Source: Methanobrevibacter millerae (GTDB lineage Archaea > Methanobacteriota > Methanobacteria > Methanobacteriales > Methanobacteriaceae). Taken from it: 64,000 nucleotides of DNA. The notes under the pieces were generated by a model. The model was not told the origin of the DNA. It did no database searches and saw only the letters and a program-made list of their open reading frames with translations. Location of the stretch: assembly GCF_900103415.1 (NCBI RefSeq), contig NZ_FMXB01000002.1, positions 17,017 to 81,016 of the forward strand, written 5' to 3'. A program made the position numbers and the translations under genes. Below are positions 50,987-59,405 of this stretch, in pieces; position 1 is the first letter of the stretch, and each line of letters begins with the position of its first letter.

Positions 50987-52342
50987 TCAAACTGCCCTGT
51001 ATTCCATCCATTTTCCGGAGAAATATCTGTAAACGTAAATGGCTGCCCTCACATACCAGTCGATAAACATCGCTATCCATGTTCCGAACACTCCAACGCC
51101 CATCCAGTCGGCTATTACATATGAAAGGGCTATTCTGCATGTAAACATTACTGCAAGGCTTATGTACATCACCGATTTTGAATCTCCCGCTCCCCTGAAG
51201 GTTGAAGGAAGCGTAAATGCAATCGGCCAGATTATTACTGCAAATATGCCGTGCCAAATAACCATCTCCGTTGTCATTGCGGCCGTCTGGCTAGACAGCT
51301 GATAAACTTCCAGAATAAACGGCAGCAATACAAAAATGGCTACATTAATTATTATATGGGATATGAACACTATTAAAATTATCTTTTTGTTGTAATATTT
51401 TGCCTGCTCGTAATCGTTTGCGCCGACACATCTTGAAATGACTGCCGTAAGCCCCAAGTTAATTGCAAAACCTGGAAGAACTGAAAATATCCCTATGGAG
51501 TATCCTACGGAATTTGCGGCTATCGCCATGGTTCCGAATGTTGAAACAATGCTCAGCACCAGAATGCGGCCCAGCTGAAAGAGTCCGTTTTCGATTCCGT
51601 AGGGAATTCCCACATTCAGCACGTTTGTCAATACTTTCCAGTCGAATTTATGTCTCAGCGTCCTTTTGATATGCAGTTCATAGTTCTCATCCAAAACGAA
51701 ATGAAGTATTATAAGCGCCGATAAAAGTCTTGAAAGCACGGTCGGAATGGCTACGCCTTCAACGCCCCAGCCAAGATAATAAATACAGAATGCATTTCCA
51801 ATCACATTTAATATATCACAGAACGCCATTACCTTCATCGGAAGAGATGCGTTGTTAGTGGTTCTGAATAATGCTGCGCCTGCATTGTATATTGCAATGA
51901 ACGGTATTGATAATGCCACAATCGTGAGGTAAATGTCAGCGTTCGTCCATACGTCAGCTTCAATGTGGCCGAAAAGAACTCCTATGAATAATGACCTTAA
52001 AAGAATGACAATGACCATGAAAACGGCTGATGAAATGGCTGAAAACCATACGAGCTGGTTGGAAGCGTCACGTGCATTATCCGGTTTTTTATCTCCCAAG
52101 TACTGTCCGGCGATTACCGCACCGCCCGTTGCAAGTGCGGAAAAAGAGAAAATTAAAAGCTGCATTAAAAAGTCAACAAGGGAAACTCCTGAAATTGCGG
52201 CTTCGCCCAATGATGCAACCATTATCGAATCCGCAAGGCCGACAAAAAACTCCAGGGACATCTCTATCAGCAATGGAATGAAGAGATAGAGCAGTGCCTT
52301 ATTTGAGAACAGGTAGCCTTCAGGAGTCTTGAATATGTTCAT
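50987..52342 (-). CDS. MATE family efflux transporter
   Basis: 451 aa with twelve membrane segments in two halves. LLIEMSLEFFVGLADSIMVASLGEAAISGVSLVDF at the start and the corresponding GIPYGIENGLFQLGRILVLSIVSTFGTMAIAANSVGYSIG in the second half are the MATE repeat signatures. It exports drugs or cationic metabolites with Na+ or H+. It starts 2 nt after the stop of the flavoprotein gene (52345), and the coiled-coil gene follows. Confidence 0.93.
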   Translation of the reverse strand: MNIFKTPEGYLFSNKALLYLFIPLLIEMSLEFFVGLADSIMVASLGEAAISGVSLVDFLMQLLIFSFSALATGGAVIAGQYLGDKKPDNARDASNQLVWFSAISSAVFMVIVILLRSLFIGVLFGHIEADVWTNADIYLTIVALSIPFIAIYNAGAALFRTTNNASLPMKVMAFCDILNVIGNAFCIYYLGWGVEGVAIPTVLSRLLSALIILHFVLDENYELHIKRTLRHKFDWKVLTNVLNVGIPYGIENGLFQLGRILVLSIVSTFGTMAIAANSVGYSIGIFSVLPGFAINLGLTAVISRCVGANDYEQAKYYNKKIILIVFISHIIINVAIFVLLPFILEVYQLSSQTAAMTTEMVIWHGIFAVIIWPIAFTLPSTFRGAGDSKSVMYISLAVMFTCRIALSYVIADWMGVGVFGTWIAMFIDWYVRAAIYVYRYFSGKWMEYRAV

Positions 52343-52344
52343 TT

Positions 52345-52983
52345 TTATCTAATAAAATTGGTTCTTGGTTTTGACTCACTCATATCCGGTTTTAAACCTT
52401 TTTCACGACCTGCTTCAATGCATTTTAAAAAATAAGCCATGTTTTTGCCTATTTGTCTCATCGTGAATAAACCTTCCTCATCCTGCATTACCTCTTCAGG
52501 AGTGTTTCCGTGAACGGCGTTCCAGTATACTGATGATATTACGGGCATCTGGGAAATTGTCATGAATTTATTCAGCTGGTCAAATGTTGCGGTGGTACCG
52601 GACCTTCTGGCGGATACTATGGCCGCCGCAGGCTTGAATCTGAATGCGTCTGCGCCTTTTCCGTGGCCGTTTGAGTAAAATGACCTGCCTAAAAATGAAG
52701 TTATTGCACCGGTGGCTGCAGCATAGTGAACAGGTGAGCCGAATATGAATCCGTCTGCATCATATGCCTTTTCAACAAATTCATTGACCTTGCCGTTGTC
52801 AAAGGCACATTTTCCAAGTTCGCTGCATTTGGTGCATGCAGTACAGCTTAATACGGGCTTGACGCCAATCCAGAAAATTTCCGTTTCTATACCGTTTTCG
52901 TTTAGGGTCTTTTCAACCTCACATAATGCCGTATAGGTACATCCGTTTTTGTGAGGACTTCCATTAACAAGTATTACCTTCAT
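52345..52983 (-). CDS. Flavodoxin-fold iron-sulfur flavoprotein / NADPH-dependent FMN reductase
   Basis: 212 aa. MKVILVNGSPHKNGCTYTALCEVEKTLNENG is the FMN phosphate-binding loop of the FMN_red family; CTACTKCSELGKCAF near residue 48 gives C-x2-C-x2-C-x5-C, as in archaeal iron-sulfur flavoproteins (Isf). IFGSPVHYAAATGAITSFLGR is the following flavin site. It probably moves electrons between ferredoxin or NADPH and small acceptors, possibly in oxygen detoxification. Next to a MATE transporter, with 2-nt gap. Confidence 0.88.
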   Translation of the reverse strand: MKVILVNGSPHKNGCTYTALCEVEKTLNENGIETEIFWIGVKPVLSCTACTKCSELGKCAFDNGKVNEFVEKAYDADGFIFGSPVHYAAATGAITSFLGRSFYSNGHGKGADAFRFKPAAAIVSARRSGTTATFDQLNKFMTISQMPVISSVYWNAVHGNTPEEVMQDEEGLFTMRQIGKNMAYFLKCIEAGREKGLKPDMSESKPRTNFIR

Positions 52984-52995
52984 AAAAATATCTCC

Positions 52996-54216
52996 TTAAA
53001 ATTCATTTATTAATCTTGACATTAACTTATAGCCTTCCTGCTTTTCGATTGAGCCTGTCTTTACGCCCTCTTCATCGAATGAAGTGCATCCGTCACCTGT
53101 CCTGCCTGAAGCGTAAACAACCAGCGGTATGTCGTCACGTGTGTGGGTTCCGATTGAAATCGGCGTTGGATGGTCAGGTAAAATAGCTGCCTTGAAGTCC
53201 TGACCCTCAAGACTTTCCATGACAGGCCCTACAATGAACTCGTCGATTCTTTCGATTGCCTTTACCTTTTCATCTATCAGTTGGGCGTGTCCTGCTTCGT
53301 CGGGAGCTTCTATATGGATAAAGAGTACGTCATGAGTTTTGAGTGCTTCTATTCCATATTCACCTTTGGCCTTATAATCAGTATCGAAAAATCCTGTTGC
53401 TCCCGGAACGTCTATAATGTCCATATTGGCGAATATTCCGATTCCCTTAAGCAGGTCAACGCCTGTAATTACGGCAGCAGATAATCCGTAAGTTTCCTTG
53501 AAGTCAGACAGTTTCGGAGTCAGACCCTGTCCCCAGAACCATACCATGTTTGCAGGAGCCTTTCCTTCATCAATCCTTTTAAGGTTGACTTCATGGTCTT
53601 TTAAGACTTCCTGGGCTTCATACATGATGTCCCTCATTTTGATTTCAAGATCTTCGCTCCAGGAAGTGTATTCCGTCAGGCTTTTGCCTGAAATGTCATG
53701 GGGAGGTACGGTATCTAAATTTGCAAGCAGTTCAGCGTCCTCATCACTCTCGCATGAGTATACGAATAAGTGCCTGTAGCTTATTCCTGCGTAGAATTTT
53801 CCCCTGAAGTCATCGTATTTTTCATTGAAGTATTCATTTAATGCATCCATCAGCACGGCCGCCTCTTCGGAAGTGATGTGGCCTGCATTGAAGTCATCCA
53901 TCATGTCATCCTTTTCCGTTATGGTATTGCACCTGAAGATTACGTCCCTTGGCGTTGTCTTTATTCCGACGCTTCCCGCTTCAAGGGGTCCACGTCCGGT
54001 GTAGTACTCGGCAGGATTGTATCCGAAAATGCTCATGTTTGCAACGTCTGAGCCCGGAGTGTAGCCGTCGGGAACGTTATTTGTAAAACCTCCAAATCCG
54101 TTTTCAGCTAATTTATCGATGTTTGGAGTTTTCGCTACTTGTAATGGTGTTTTTCCGTCTAATTCGTCAATTGGTAAGTCACTAGCGCCATCAGGAATAA
54201 AAATTACATATTTCAT
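52996..54216 (-). CDS. apgM: Cofactor-independent phosphoglycerate mutase (ApgM)
   Basis: 406 aa. YVIFIPDGASDLPIDELDGKTPLQVAKTPNIDKLAENG has the metal-binding Asp and is the ApgM N-terminus; SDVANMSIFGYNP near residue 55 holds the phosphorylated Ser; DVLFIHIEAPDEAGHAQL near 280 and AILPDHPTPISIGTHT near 345 give the Asp/His metal ligands. It interconverts 3- and 2-phosphoglycerate in gluconeogenesis. It starts after the terminator of homoserine dehydrogenase and has its own short upstream region. Confidence 0.95.
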   Translation of the reverse strand: MKYVIFIPDGASDLPIDELDGKTPLQVAKTPNIDKLAENGFGGFTNNVPDGYTPGSDVANMSIFGYNPAEYYTGRGPLEAGSVGIKTTPRDVIFRCNTITEKDDMMDDFNAGHITSEEAAVLMDALNEYFNEKYDDFRGKFYAGISYRHLFVYSCESDEDAELLANLDTVPPHDISGKSLTEYTSWSEDLEIKMRDIMYEAQEVLKDHEVNLKRIDEGKAPANMVWFWGQGLTPKLSDFKETYGLSAAVITGVDLLKGIGIFANMDIIDVPGATGFFDTDYKAKGEYGIEALKTHDVLFIHIEAPDEAGHAQLIDEKVKAIERIDEFIVGPVMESLEGQDFKAAILPDHPTPISIGTHTRDDIPLVVYASGRTGDGCTSFDEEGVKTGSIEKQEGYKLMSRLINEF

Positions 54217-54230
54217 AATATCAAAGTCCC

Positions 54231-54279
54231 AAAAAAAGAATAAAAGATAATTAGTATTTGGTCTTTAAAATACTAATTA
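54231..54279 (-). terminator. Hairpin plus T-tract after homoserine dehydrogenase
   Basis: TAATTAGTATT (54248-54258) and AATACTAATTA (54269-54279) are perfectly complementary over 11 bp. On the minus strand a seven-T tract follows (54237 to 54231). The stem overlaps the stop codon of hom, so it likely ends the hom operon before apgM. Confidence 0.65.
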
Positions 54280-55270
54280 CGTCAGTCAACATCGCAGATG
54301 CGGTTTCCAAAGAACCTGCACCGAGTCCCATAACGGTTATTTCACCGGCCAGATCCGTTTTGATGGTAGCCATGTTCAATGTTCCGCTTACGTCATATGA
54401 GCTTCCCATCTTAACCAGCCTAGGAGCCACTTTCAGATTCTTAGGTGAAACTTCAGCTATCAGCTTGATTAGATAACCGTCCTTTTTGGCAAGTTCGATT
54501 GCCTGTGAAGTGATATTGGAAATTCCCTCCACTTCAACGTCATCATAGGTTGCGTCAATGCCCAAAAGTGAATTGGCTAAAATTACCGTCTTGCATGCTG
54601 CATCTATACCTTCAACATCCTGTGTAGGGTTTGTCTCCGCAATACCCAATTCCTGAGACTCCTTTAAAGTAATGTCATAGGATGATCCTTCTGAAGTCAT
54701 TCTTGAGAGGATGTAATTGGTGGTACCGTTCAAGATACCGACGATTGATTCTATGCCGCATGATGAAAGGGTATCGCGGGTAAAGTTGATGATAGGCATT
54801 GCTCCGCCGACACTGGCTTCGTACTTGAATTCGACACCGTTGTCTTCGGCAGCCTGAGTTACTTCAGAGAATTTCAATGCCAAATGTCCCTTATTGGAGG
54901 TGACAACATCCTTGCCCTGTTCAAATGCCTTAAGCGTTAATGACAATGCGGGTTCAGCTGTTTCGATATTGGTAGGAGTAGCTTCCATCAGCAAATCGTA
55001 TTCAACGGCATCCAAAACGTCAAGGCCGCTCATGTTGGTTCCGCAATCCCTGTAAGCGGACAGCCTGCCTTCGCTGTTTTTAATGTGAACAAGCATCATT
55101 TCATCCAGACCTTCCTGACAGATTGCTGAGGAGGATGAATCGGCAGCAGCTACAACCTTAAGTTCCACACCATAATCTTGCTTAATCATAGCCTTCTTTA
55201 ATGAAATTGCGCGTGCTATACCTTGGCCGACAGCACCAAATCCCATTATAATAATTCTACATTCCTTCAT
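54251..55270 (-). CDS. hom: Homoserine dehydrogenase
   Basis: 339 aa. [21 protein letters not shown] is the NAD(P) Rossmann loop. [11 protein letters not shown] near residue 110 contains the catalytic Lys, [18 protein letters not shown] near 150 is the substrate-binding block, [14 protein letters not shown] near 180 and [28 protein letters not shown] near 205 are the homoserine dehydrogenase core. It reduces aspartate semialdehyde to homoserine in threonine/methionine synthesis. The ACT gene 7 nt upstream likely senses an amino acid end product. Confidence 0.95.
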   Translation of the reverse strand: MKECRIIIMGFGAVGQGIARAISLKKAMIKQDYGVELKVVAAADSSSSAICQEGLDEMMLVHIKNSEGRLSAYRDCGTNMSGLDVLDAVEYDLLMEATPTNIETAEPALSLTLKAFEQGKDVVTSNKGHLALKFSEVTQAAEDNGVEFKYEASVGGAMPIINFTRDTLSSCGIESIVGILNGTTNYILSRMTSEGSSYDITLKESQELGIAETNPTQDVEGIDAACKTVILANSLLGIDATYDDVEVEGISNITSQAIELAKKDGYLIKLIAEVSPKNLKVAPRLVKMGSSYDVSGTLNMATIKTDLAGEITVMGLGAGSLETASAMLTDVISILKTKY

Positions 55271-55277
55271 AATATCA

Positions 55278-55763
55278 CTAAACCTCGTTAATCATAAGTA
55301 AATCTTTTTCTTTAGCTATTTTTGCTATTTCATCAAAAGCGAACTGTTTTTTGCCGTAATCGATTTCCAGATTAATCAGTGCAGTTGACTTATCTTCGCC
55401 GTCAAGCTTGATGTCAAATCCGACCACATAAACGCCGTCCAGCTTATTGATTCTGTCGGTAGTGTCCCTTACATCATTGTCAACGATATGGCCGATTAGA
55501 ATGGTGCTTATTAATTCCTTGTTGATCATGCCATCTTTTTCGATGATTGTAATGTTCAAATCATTGAATCTTTTGATTACACGGCTAAGATTTTCCTGTT
55601 CGCCTTCCAAAGTAAGTTGAACCGGAATCTTTCCTTTTTCATTTTTGGAATCCCTTTTATGGATGACCGTTACAAGATTTGCACCGAGGCCGCTTATAGG
55701 TTCCAAAACGGAAACAAGCTGTCCAGGGACATCCAAAAGCTCAAGAACTAAGTTCATTCTCAT
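55278..55763 (-). CDS. ACT domain protein, putative regulatory partner of homoserine dehydrogenase
   Basis: 161 aa with two ACT-like beta-alpha-beta-beta-alpha-beta units: [35 protein letters not shown] in the first half and [36 protein letters not shown] in the second. Genes of this sort sit beside archaeal hom and are taken to bind threonine or methionine. It has GGTGAT before its ATG, starts 15 nt after GatC, and leads into hom with a 7-nt gap. Confidence 0.87.
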   Translation of the reverse strand: MRMNLVLELLDVPGQLVSVLEPISGLGANLVTVIHKRDSKNEKGKIPVQLTLEGEQENLSRVIKRFNDLNITIIEKDGMINKELISTILIGHIVDNDVRDTTDRINKLDGVYVVGFDIKLDGEDKSTALINLEIDYGKKQFAFDEIAKIAKEKDLLMINEV

Positions 55764-55778
55764 ATTTAATCACCTTAA

Positions 55779-55991
55779 TTATACCCAATCCGCTTTTTTA
55801 ACTTTAAGATTGCCGTCCTTGTCAATGTGAGCATTTCTTAAAATCTTTTCAGGGTTTTTTTCGTGAGGTACGTCTTCACGGGTTAAATTTAAGTTATCGG
55901 TAATATACCAGGTTTCTTCTGAATCAGGAATATTATCCAAAGTTTTTGAAAATTCATCAATAATCTTTTCTGCATCTTTTTCAATTGACAT
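55779..55991 (-). CDS. gatC: Asp/Glu-tRNA amidotransferase subunit GatC (archaeal type)
   Basis: 70 aa. IIDEFSKTLDNIPDSEETWYITDNLNLTREDVPHEKNPEKILRNAHIDKDGNLKVKKADWV follows the archaeal GatC pattern: an N-terminal helix, the extended E-x-W-Y...N-x-T-R-x-D linker that wraps GatA, and a final K-A-D-W-V. It stabilises GatAB, which makes Asn-tRNA and Gln-tRNA from misacylated precursors. gatA and gatB are not in the window. It is the first gene of gatC-ACT-hom. Confidence 0.78.
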   Translation of the reverse strand: MSIEKDAEKIIDEFSKTLDNIPDSEETWYITDNLNLTREDVPHEKNPEKILRNAHIDKDGNLKVKKADWV

Positions 55992-56067
55992 AAAATTTTA
56001 CTCCTAATTGTAAATAATAAATATAGTTATGTTTTTTAATATTAATAAAGTTAAAGATTAAAAAAAA

Positions 56068-58350
56068 TTAGTTTGATTTTACGGTAATTGTATTGGATAC
56101 TGCATAATCGTTCCATGATGAAGTGATAAGATATTTGCCAGGGTCTAAATTAATCTTTAAGCTGACTACACCATTTGAATCGGAAGTGCGATTGTAAAAA
56201 ACGCCGTTGATGTTGAATGTTACGTTCTGATTAGGCATCAGTCCACCCCCTTCATTCAAAACGACAGCCCTGAATCTGGTGCCGTCCCTGCAGTTCATGA
56301 ACAGATCATGAGTATACAGCCTTGTCAATACCCTAATGTTATTGGAAACGGACGCCCCGTCGTAAGTGGCGGTTATTATATAGCTTCCAGGAGCAAGGTT
56401 GATATTCAATTTAACCGTTGCATTTTCATCAGACGTTCGTGTGTAGAAAACCCCGTTGATGTTGAAGGTTACTTTCGCGCCGCTTAAGGGATTGCCCTCA
56501 CCGTCTATAACCTTTAAGGTGTATTGGGTATCGTTTCTGTAGTACTTTACAACGTCACGGTTTTCAACGAGCACCGGCCTGACGAGAATAGTATTGCTCA
56601 CCTTGTCGTTATTGGTGTTGATGGCAGTTATGACATATTTTCCCGGAGCCAGATTGATGTTAAGCTTGGCAACACCGCTGGCATCGGTATTTCTTGTGTA
56701 GAAAACCCCGTTGATGTTGAACTTGACAGCAGTGTTTTTTAACGGATTTCCGCTGGTGTCCAAAAAGGATGCGTAATACTGGGTGCCGTTTTTATAGTAC
56801 TTTTCAATGTCCTTGCCGAATGCAGTTGGCTTTACCGTGATTTTAGCCGAAGTCCTGTTTTTACCCAGTTTCCCGTCATAAGAGACAACTGCATTGTATT
56901 CGCCGCTTGCCAAATTAATGGCCAGAGATACGTATCCGTCATGGTTTATTTCACGATAATATGTCTTTCCGTTAAGGGATATAGCTACCTTTTCACCGTC
57001 AGGAATGAAATTGTTCTTATCCGCAAGGCGAACGACCAGACCCTCGGATCCGCCAACATATTTCGTGACGTCGGACGTTGAAATGTAAGCGCCGTACGGG
57101 GATACGTAATAGCCCAAATCATATGATTCCTCCATTGCCTCAATTTCTGCATGGAGTTTATGATTTCCATCGCTTAAAGGACAGAAGTTGATTATTATAT
57201 CCCTGGAATCTCCCGAAGCAGGCGTATACCAGTACAATACATGATTCTGTGGATTAAATTTGTAGCTTCCGTGTGAAGTTACTGCACTTATGAACTCGAC
57301 GTTATCGCCCAGATCAAAGAGTATTGTCCTTGCTGCATGGATAAAGTTGATTCTGTAGTATATAGATTCCTGCACTCCGACTACAAGATTATACGGCCTT
57401 GAAATGAGCTGGATTACATTTTTGAATTCGGTAGTTTTAAAGATATGGGTTGCCACAAAGACCTTTCCGGGATTTTGAGGGATTTCATTAGGAGAATGGT
57501 ACTGTCCATTGTAATAGAAGTGAGTTACCATATTCCCAGTGCTTCTTCCCACATTGCGTCCGTTGTCGTTGGTTGCGAAAATGTCTATGCCATAGGAAAC
57601 CCCAATTTCGGATTCATGAACCTTATAGTCATAGGTCATGAGATTCTTTCTGTGATAGCCGCTGCTTTCATAGGAACACATGATGATTATTGCATCGATT
57701 GGATTTGATGAATATTTATTGTAGTTTCCTGAAAAGTAATATGAATAATAATTGGGAACCACAAGGAACTGTCCGACCTGCAAAAGCCCTTTGAAATAGG
57801 TGTTTGCAAATGCAACACCGTATCGTCCGTCAGGAGCCTTGATTAGAAAATGGCCGTAGCCATAACGGGCAAGAATGTTTTTTGCCTGATTGAGATAGTC
57901 TGCTGAAATGTCATTGTTTGCACGCATTGTGGCGGCAATCTGCTCCATGGCCCTTGAAGAGTCATTGTATTGGCTTCCCCCTTCACTGAAAACCCAGCCG
58001 TCTTCCGTGATGATTGCATGGCAAAAGTACTCGTATGGAGTGTCGATTTCCTGTTTCATGACGTTAACGCCGTACCATTGGGTAGCAGTAAGCAACAGAC
58101 CGTGTCCGTTCATCGGACCGTCCTGCCTAAATCCGAAAGCAGTTTCATCCCTTTCCTGAATCACAAAAGAACAGCATTCGCAGTTTGACATGTTTGCAAG
58201 CTCAACGAAAGTGGATGAATCGTCGGGCGATTGAACAGTGATTATATCTTCCGGTGATATCTGTAGTTCTGTTAAATTTGTATCTTCAGCATAAACCGGA
58301 GATAGTATTATACAAAAAAATAATAAGATTACGAGTACTCTTTTAAACAT
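56068..58350 (-). CDS. Secreted adhesin-like protein with a Cys-rich N-terminal domain and four Ig-like repeats
   Basis: 760 aa. Signal peptide FKRVLVILLFFCIILSPVYA. Residues about 50-330 form a domain starting NCECCSFVIQERDETAFGFRQDGPMNGHG and including FCHAIITEDGWVFSEGG, GHFLIKAPDGRYGVAFANT and VGQFLVVPNYYSYY. I recall this module from Methanobrevibacter surface proteins; its order of a leading Cys and beta strands resembles Ntn acyl hydrolases. From about residue 425 there are four Ig-like repeats of the same type as the 656-aa protein (N-I-N-L-A-P-G-x-Y). The surface and wall location is clear; catalysis is not. Confidence 0.78.
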   Translation of the reverse strand: MFKRVLVILLFFCIILSPVYAEDTNLTELQISPEDIITVQSPDDSSTFVELANMSNCECCSFVIQERDETAFGFRQDGPMNGHGLLLTATQWYGVNVMKQEIDTPYEYFCHAIITEDGWVFSEGGSQYNDSSRAMEQIAATMRANNDISADYLNQAKNILARYGYGHFLIKAPDGRYGVAFANTYFKGLLQVGQFLVVPNYYSYYFSGNYNKYSSNPIDAIIIMCSYESSGYHRKNLMTYDYKVHESEIGVSYGIDIFATNDNGRNVGRSTGNMVTHFYYNGQYHSPNEIPQNPGKVFVATHIFKTTEFKNVIQLISRPYNLVVGVQESIYYRINFIHAARTILFDLGDNVEFISAVTSHGSYKFNPQNHVLYWYTPASGDSRDIIINFCPLSDGNHKLHAEIEAMEESYDLGYYVSPYGAYISTSDVTKYVGGSEGLVVRLADKNNFIPDGEKVAISLNGKTYYREINHDGYVSLAINLASGEYNAVVSYDGKLGKNRTSAKITVKPTAFGKDIEKYYKNGTQYYASFLDTSGNPLKNTAVKFNINGVFYTRNTDASGVAKLNINLAPGKYVITAINTNNDKVSNTILVRPVLVENRDVVKYYRNDTQYTLKVIDGEGNPLSGAKVTFNINGVFYTRTSDENATVKLNINLAPGSYIITATYDGASVSNNIRVLTRLYTHDLFMNCRDGTRFRAVVLNEGGGLMPNQNVTFNINGVFYNRTSDSNGVVSLKINLDPGKYLITSSWNDYAVSNTITVKSN

Positions 58351-58398
58351 ATTAATTGTTTTATTGGCGATTGTATAAAAAAGTTATCGGCATTTGAA

Positions 58399-58434
58399 AA
58401 AAAAATAAATGAATAAGGTTTTAAAAACCTTATT
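58399..58434 (-). terminator. Hairpin plus T-tract after the SDR gene
   Basis: AATAAGGTTTT (58412-58422) and AAAACCTTATT (58424-58434) are perfectly complementary and overlap the stop codon. On the minus strand the stem is followed by CATTTATTTTTTTTTC, so this looks like an intrinsic terminator. Confidence 0.65.
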
Positions 58435-59170
58435 GTAAAACGAATCCTCCGTTAGGAGAAATAACTTGTCCTGTGAGATAATCGGCCGTTAAGATGTACT
58501 CTAAAGCGCTTGCAATCTCTTCAACTTCACCGATGTGGCCGAGAGGGATTGTAGCTGCAAGAGCGTTCAATTCATCCTGGTTTACGCCTCTAAGCATGTC
58601 GGTCATAATCATACCCGGAGCTATTGAATTAACACGAACTTTTCTTGGAGCGAATTCCAAAGCAAGAGCACGGCAGAGACCTATTACGCCGGTTTTAGCA
58701 GCGCAGTAGTCTGCCTGATTGATAACACCGGTAAGTCCGCCTACGGAAGCCGTACATACAATAGCCGTTTCACGGTCAACCATGTATGGAAGGCACAAGT
58801 GGCACATGTGCATCATACTTACGAGATTGGTGTTGATAACGGCCTCATACTGTTCAGGCTCAAGGTCAATGAAGTTGCAGTTGTTGGTAATACCTGCGTT
58901 GTTAATTAAAGCATCGATTTCTTCGCCGAACGCTTCAACGGTTGCTTCAACCAGCTTTTTGCAGTCTTCGAATTTACTTACGTCTGCCTGTACGGCAATA
59001 GCTTCCACACCGTATTCGGACTTGATTTCTTCAATGAGGTCTTCGGTCAACTGTTTGGATGAGTCACTTCTGTAGTTGATTGCTACGTTGTAGCCGAGTT
59101 CACCAAGTTTAAGAGCCATTGCTTTTCCGATTCCTCTGGAACCGCCTGTAATAATTGCATTTTTTGCCAT
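58430..59170 (-). CDS. Short-chain dehydrogenase/reductase (FabG-like)
   Basis: 246 aa. NAIITGGSRGIGKAMALKLGELG is the NAD(P) loop (T-G-G-x3-G-x-G), LINNAGITNN the N-N-A-G motif, CTASVGGLTGVINQADYCAAKTGVIGL has the catalytic Ser and Y-x3-K, and VNSIAPGMIMTDML the product loop. The sequence matches the FabG/oxoacyl-reductase group, which in archaea acts on diverse ketones; methanogens lack fatty-acid synthase, so a fatty acid role is unlikely. GGTGATAAAA precedes the ATG. Confidence 0.92.
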   Translation of the reverse strand: MAKNAIITGGSRGIGKAMALKLGELGYNVAINYRSDSSKQLTEDLIEEIKSEYGVEAIAVQADVSKFEDCKKLVEATVEAFGEEIDALINNAGITNNCNFIDLEPEQYEAVINTNLVSMMHMCHLCLPYMVDRETAIVCTASVGGLTGVINQADYCAAKTGVIGLCRALALEFAPRKVRVNSIAPGMIMTDMLRGVNQDELNALAATIPLGHIGEVEEIASALEYILTADYLTGQVISPNGGFVLQ

Positions 59171-59264
59171 TTTTTATCACCTTTTTTTGGTAATAATTAT
59201 ATTTGTTTTTGTAATATAATAAAATTTTTTAAAATTTTTTAGAAAAATGAATATTTCTAATCAT

Positions 59265-59284
59265 ATTTCAATTACAATTGAAAT
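59265..59284. promoter_or_regulatory. Palindrome ATTTCAATT-AC-AATTGAAAT upstream of hsdR
   Basis: Nine-bp arms pair perfectly around two bases, 120 nt before the hsdR start. It is far from either likely TATA box and may bind a regulator or end the divergent SDR leader. AT-richness weakens the case. Confidence 0.35.
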
Positions 59285-59325
59285 TATACTTTTTAATACT
59301 TCCAAATCTTATTTTTAATGGAATA

Positions 59326-59352
59326 ATTAAGGTATTTTTAATTAACCTTAAT
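59326..59352. promoter_or_regulatory. Inverted repeat ATTAAGGT-N11-ACCTTAAT upstream of hsdR
   Basis: Perfect 8-bp arms around an 11-nt AT-only spacer with a TATA-like ATTTTTAATTA, about 55-80 nt before the hsdR start. Its place over the probable core promoter suits an operator that controls the restriction-modification genes. Confidence 0.45.
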
Positions 59353-59380
59353 AACAAGTTGTGATAAATCTATTGTTAAA

Positions 59381-59404
59381 GCAATATTGCTCTAGGTGAG
59401 TAAT
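59381..59404 (+). repeat. Spaced motif copy 3: GCAATATTG-N9-AGTAAT
   Basis: Third copy, ending 1 nt before the hsdR start codon. It contains the palindrome GCAATATTGC and its spacer includes the GGTGAG ribosome-binding site, so the right half overlaps a translation signal. It matches copy 1 in 22 of the 27 bases from AAAGCAATATTGC to GAGTAAT. Confidence 0.45.
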
Positions 59405-59405
59405 A

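Noticed and set aside
50982..51257. Alternative 91-aa minus-strand frame inside the MATE gene
   Set aside because: It is out of frame with the transporter, whose last membrane segments fully occupy this region.
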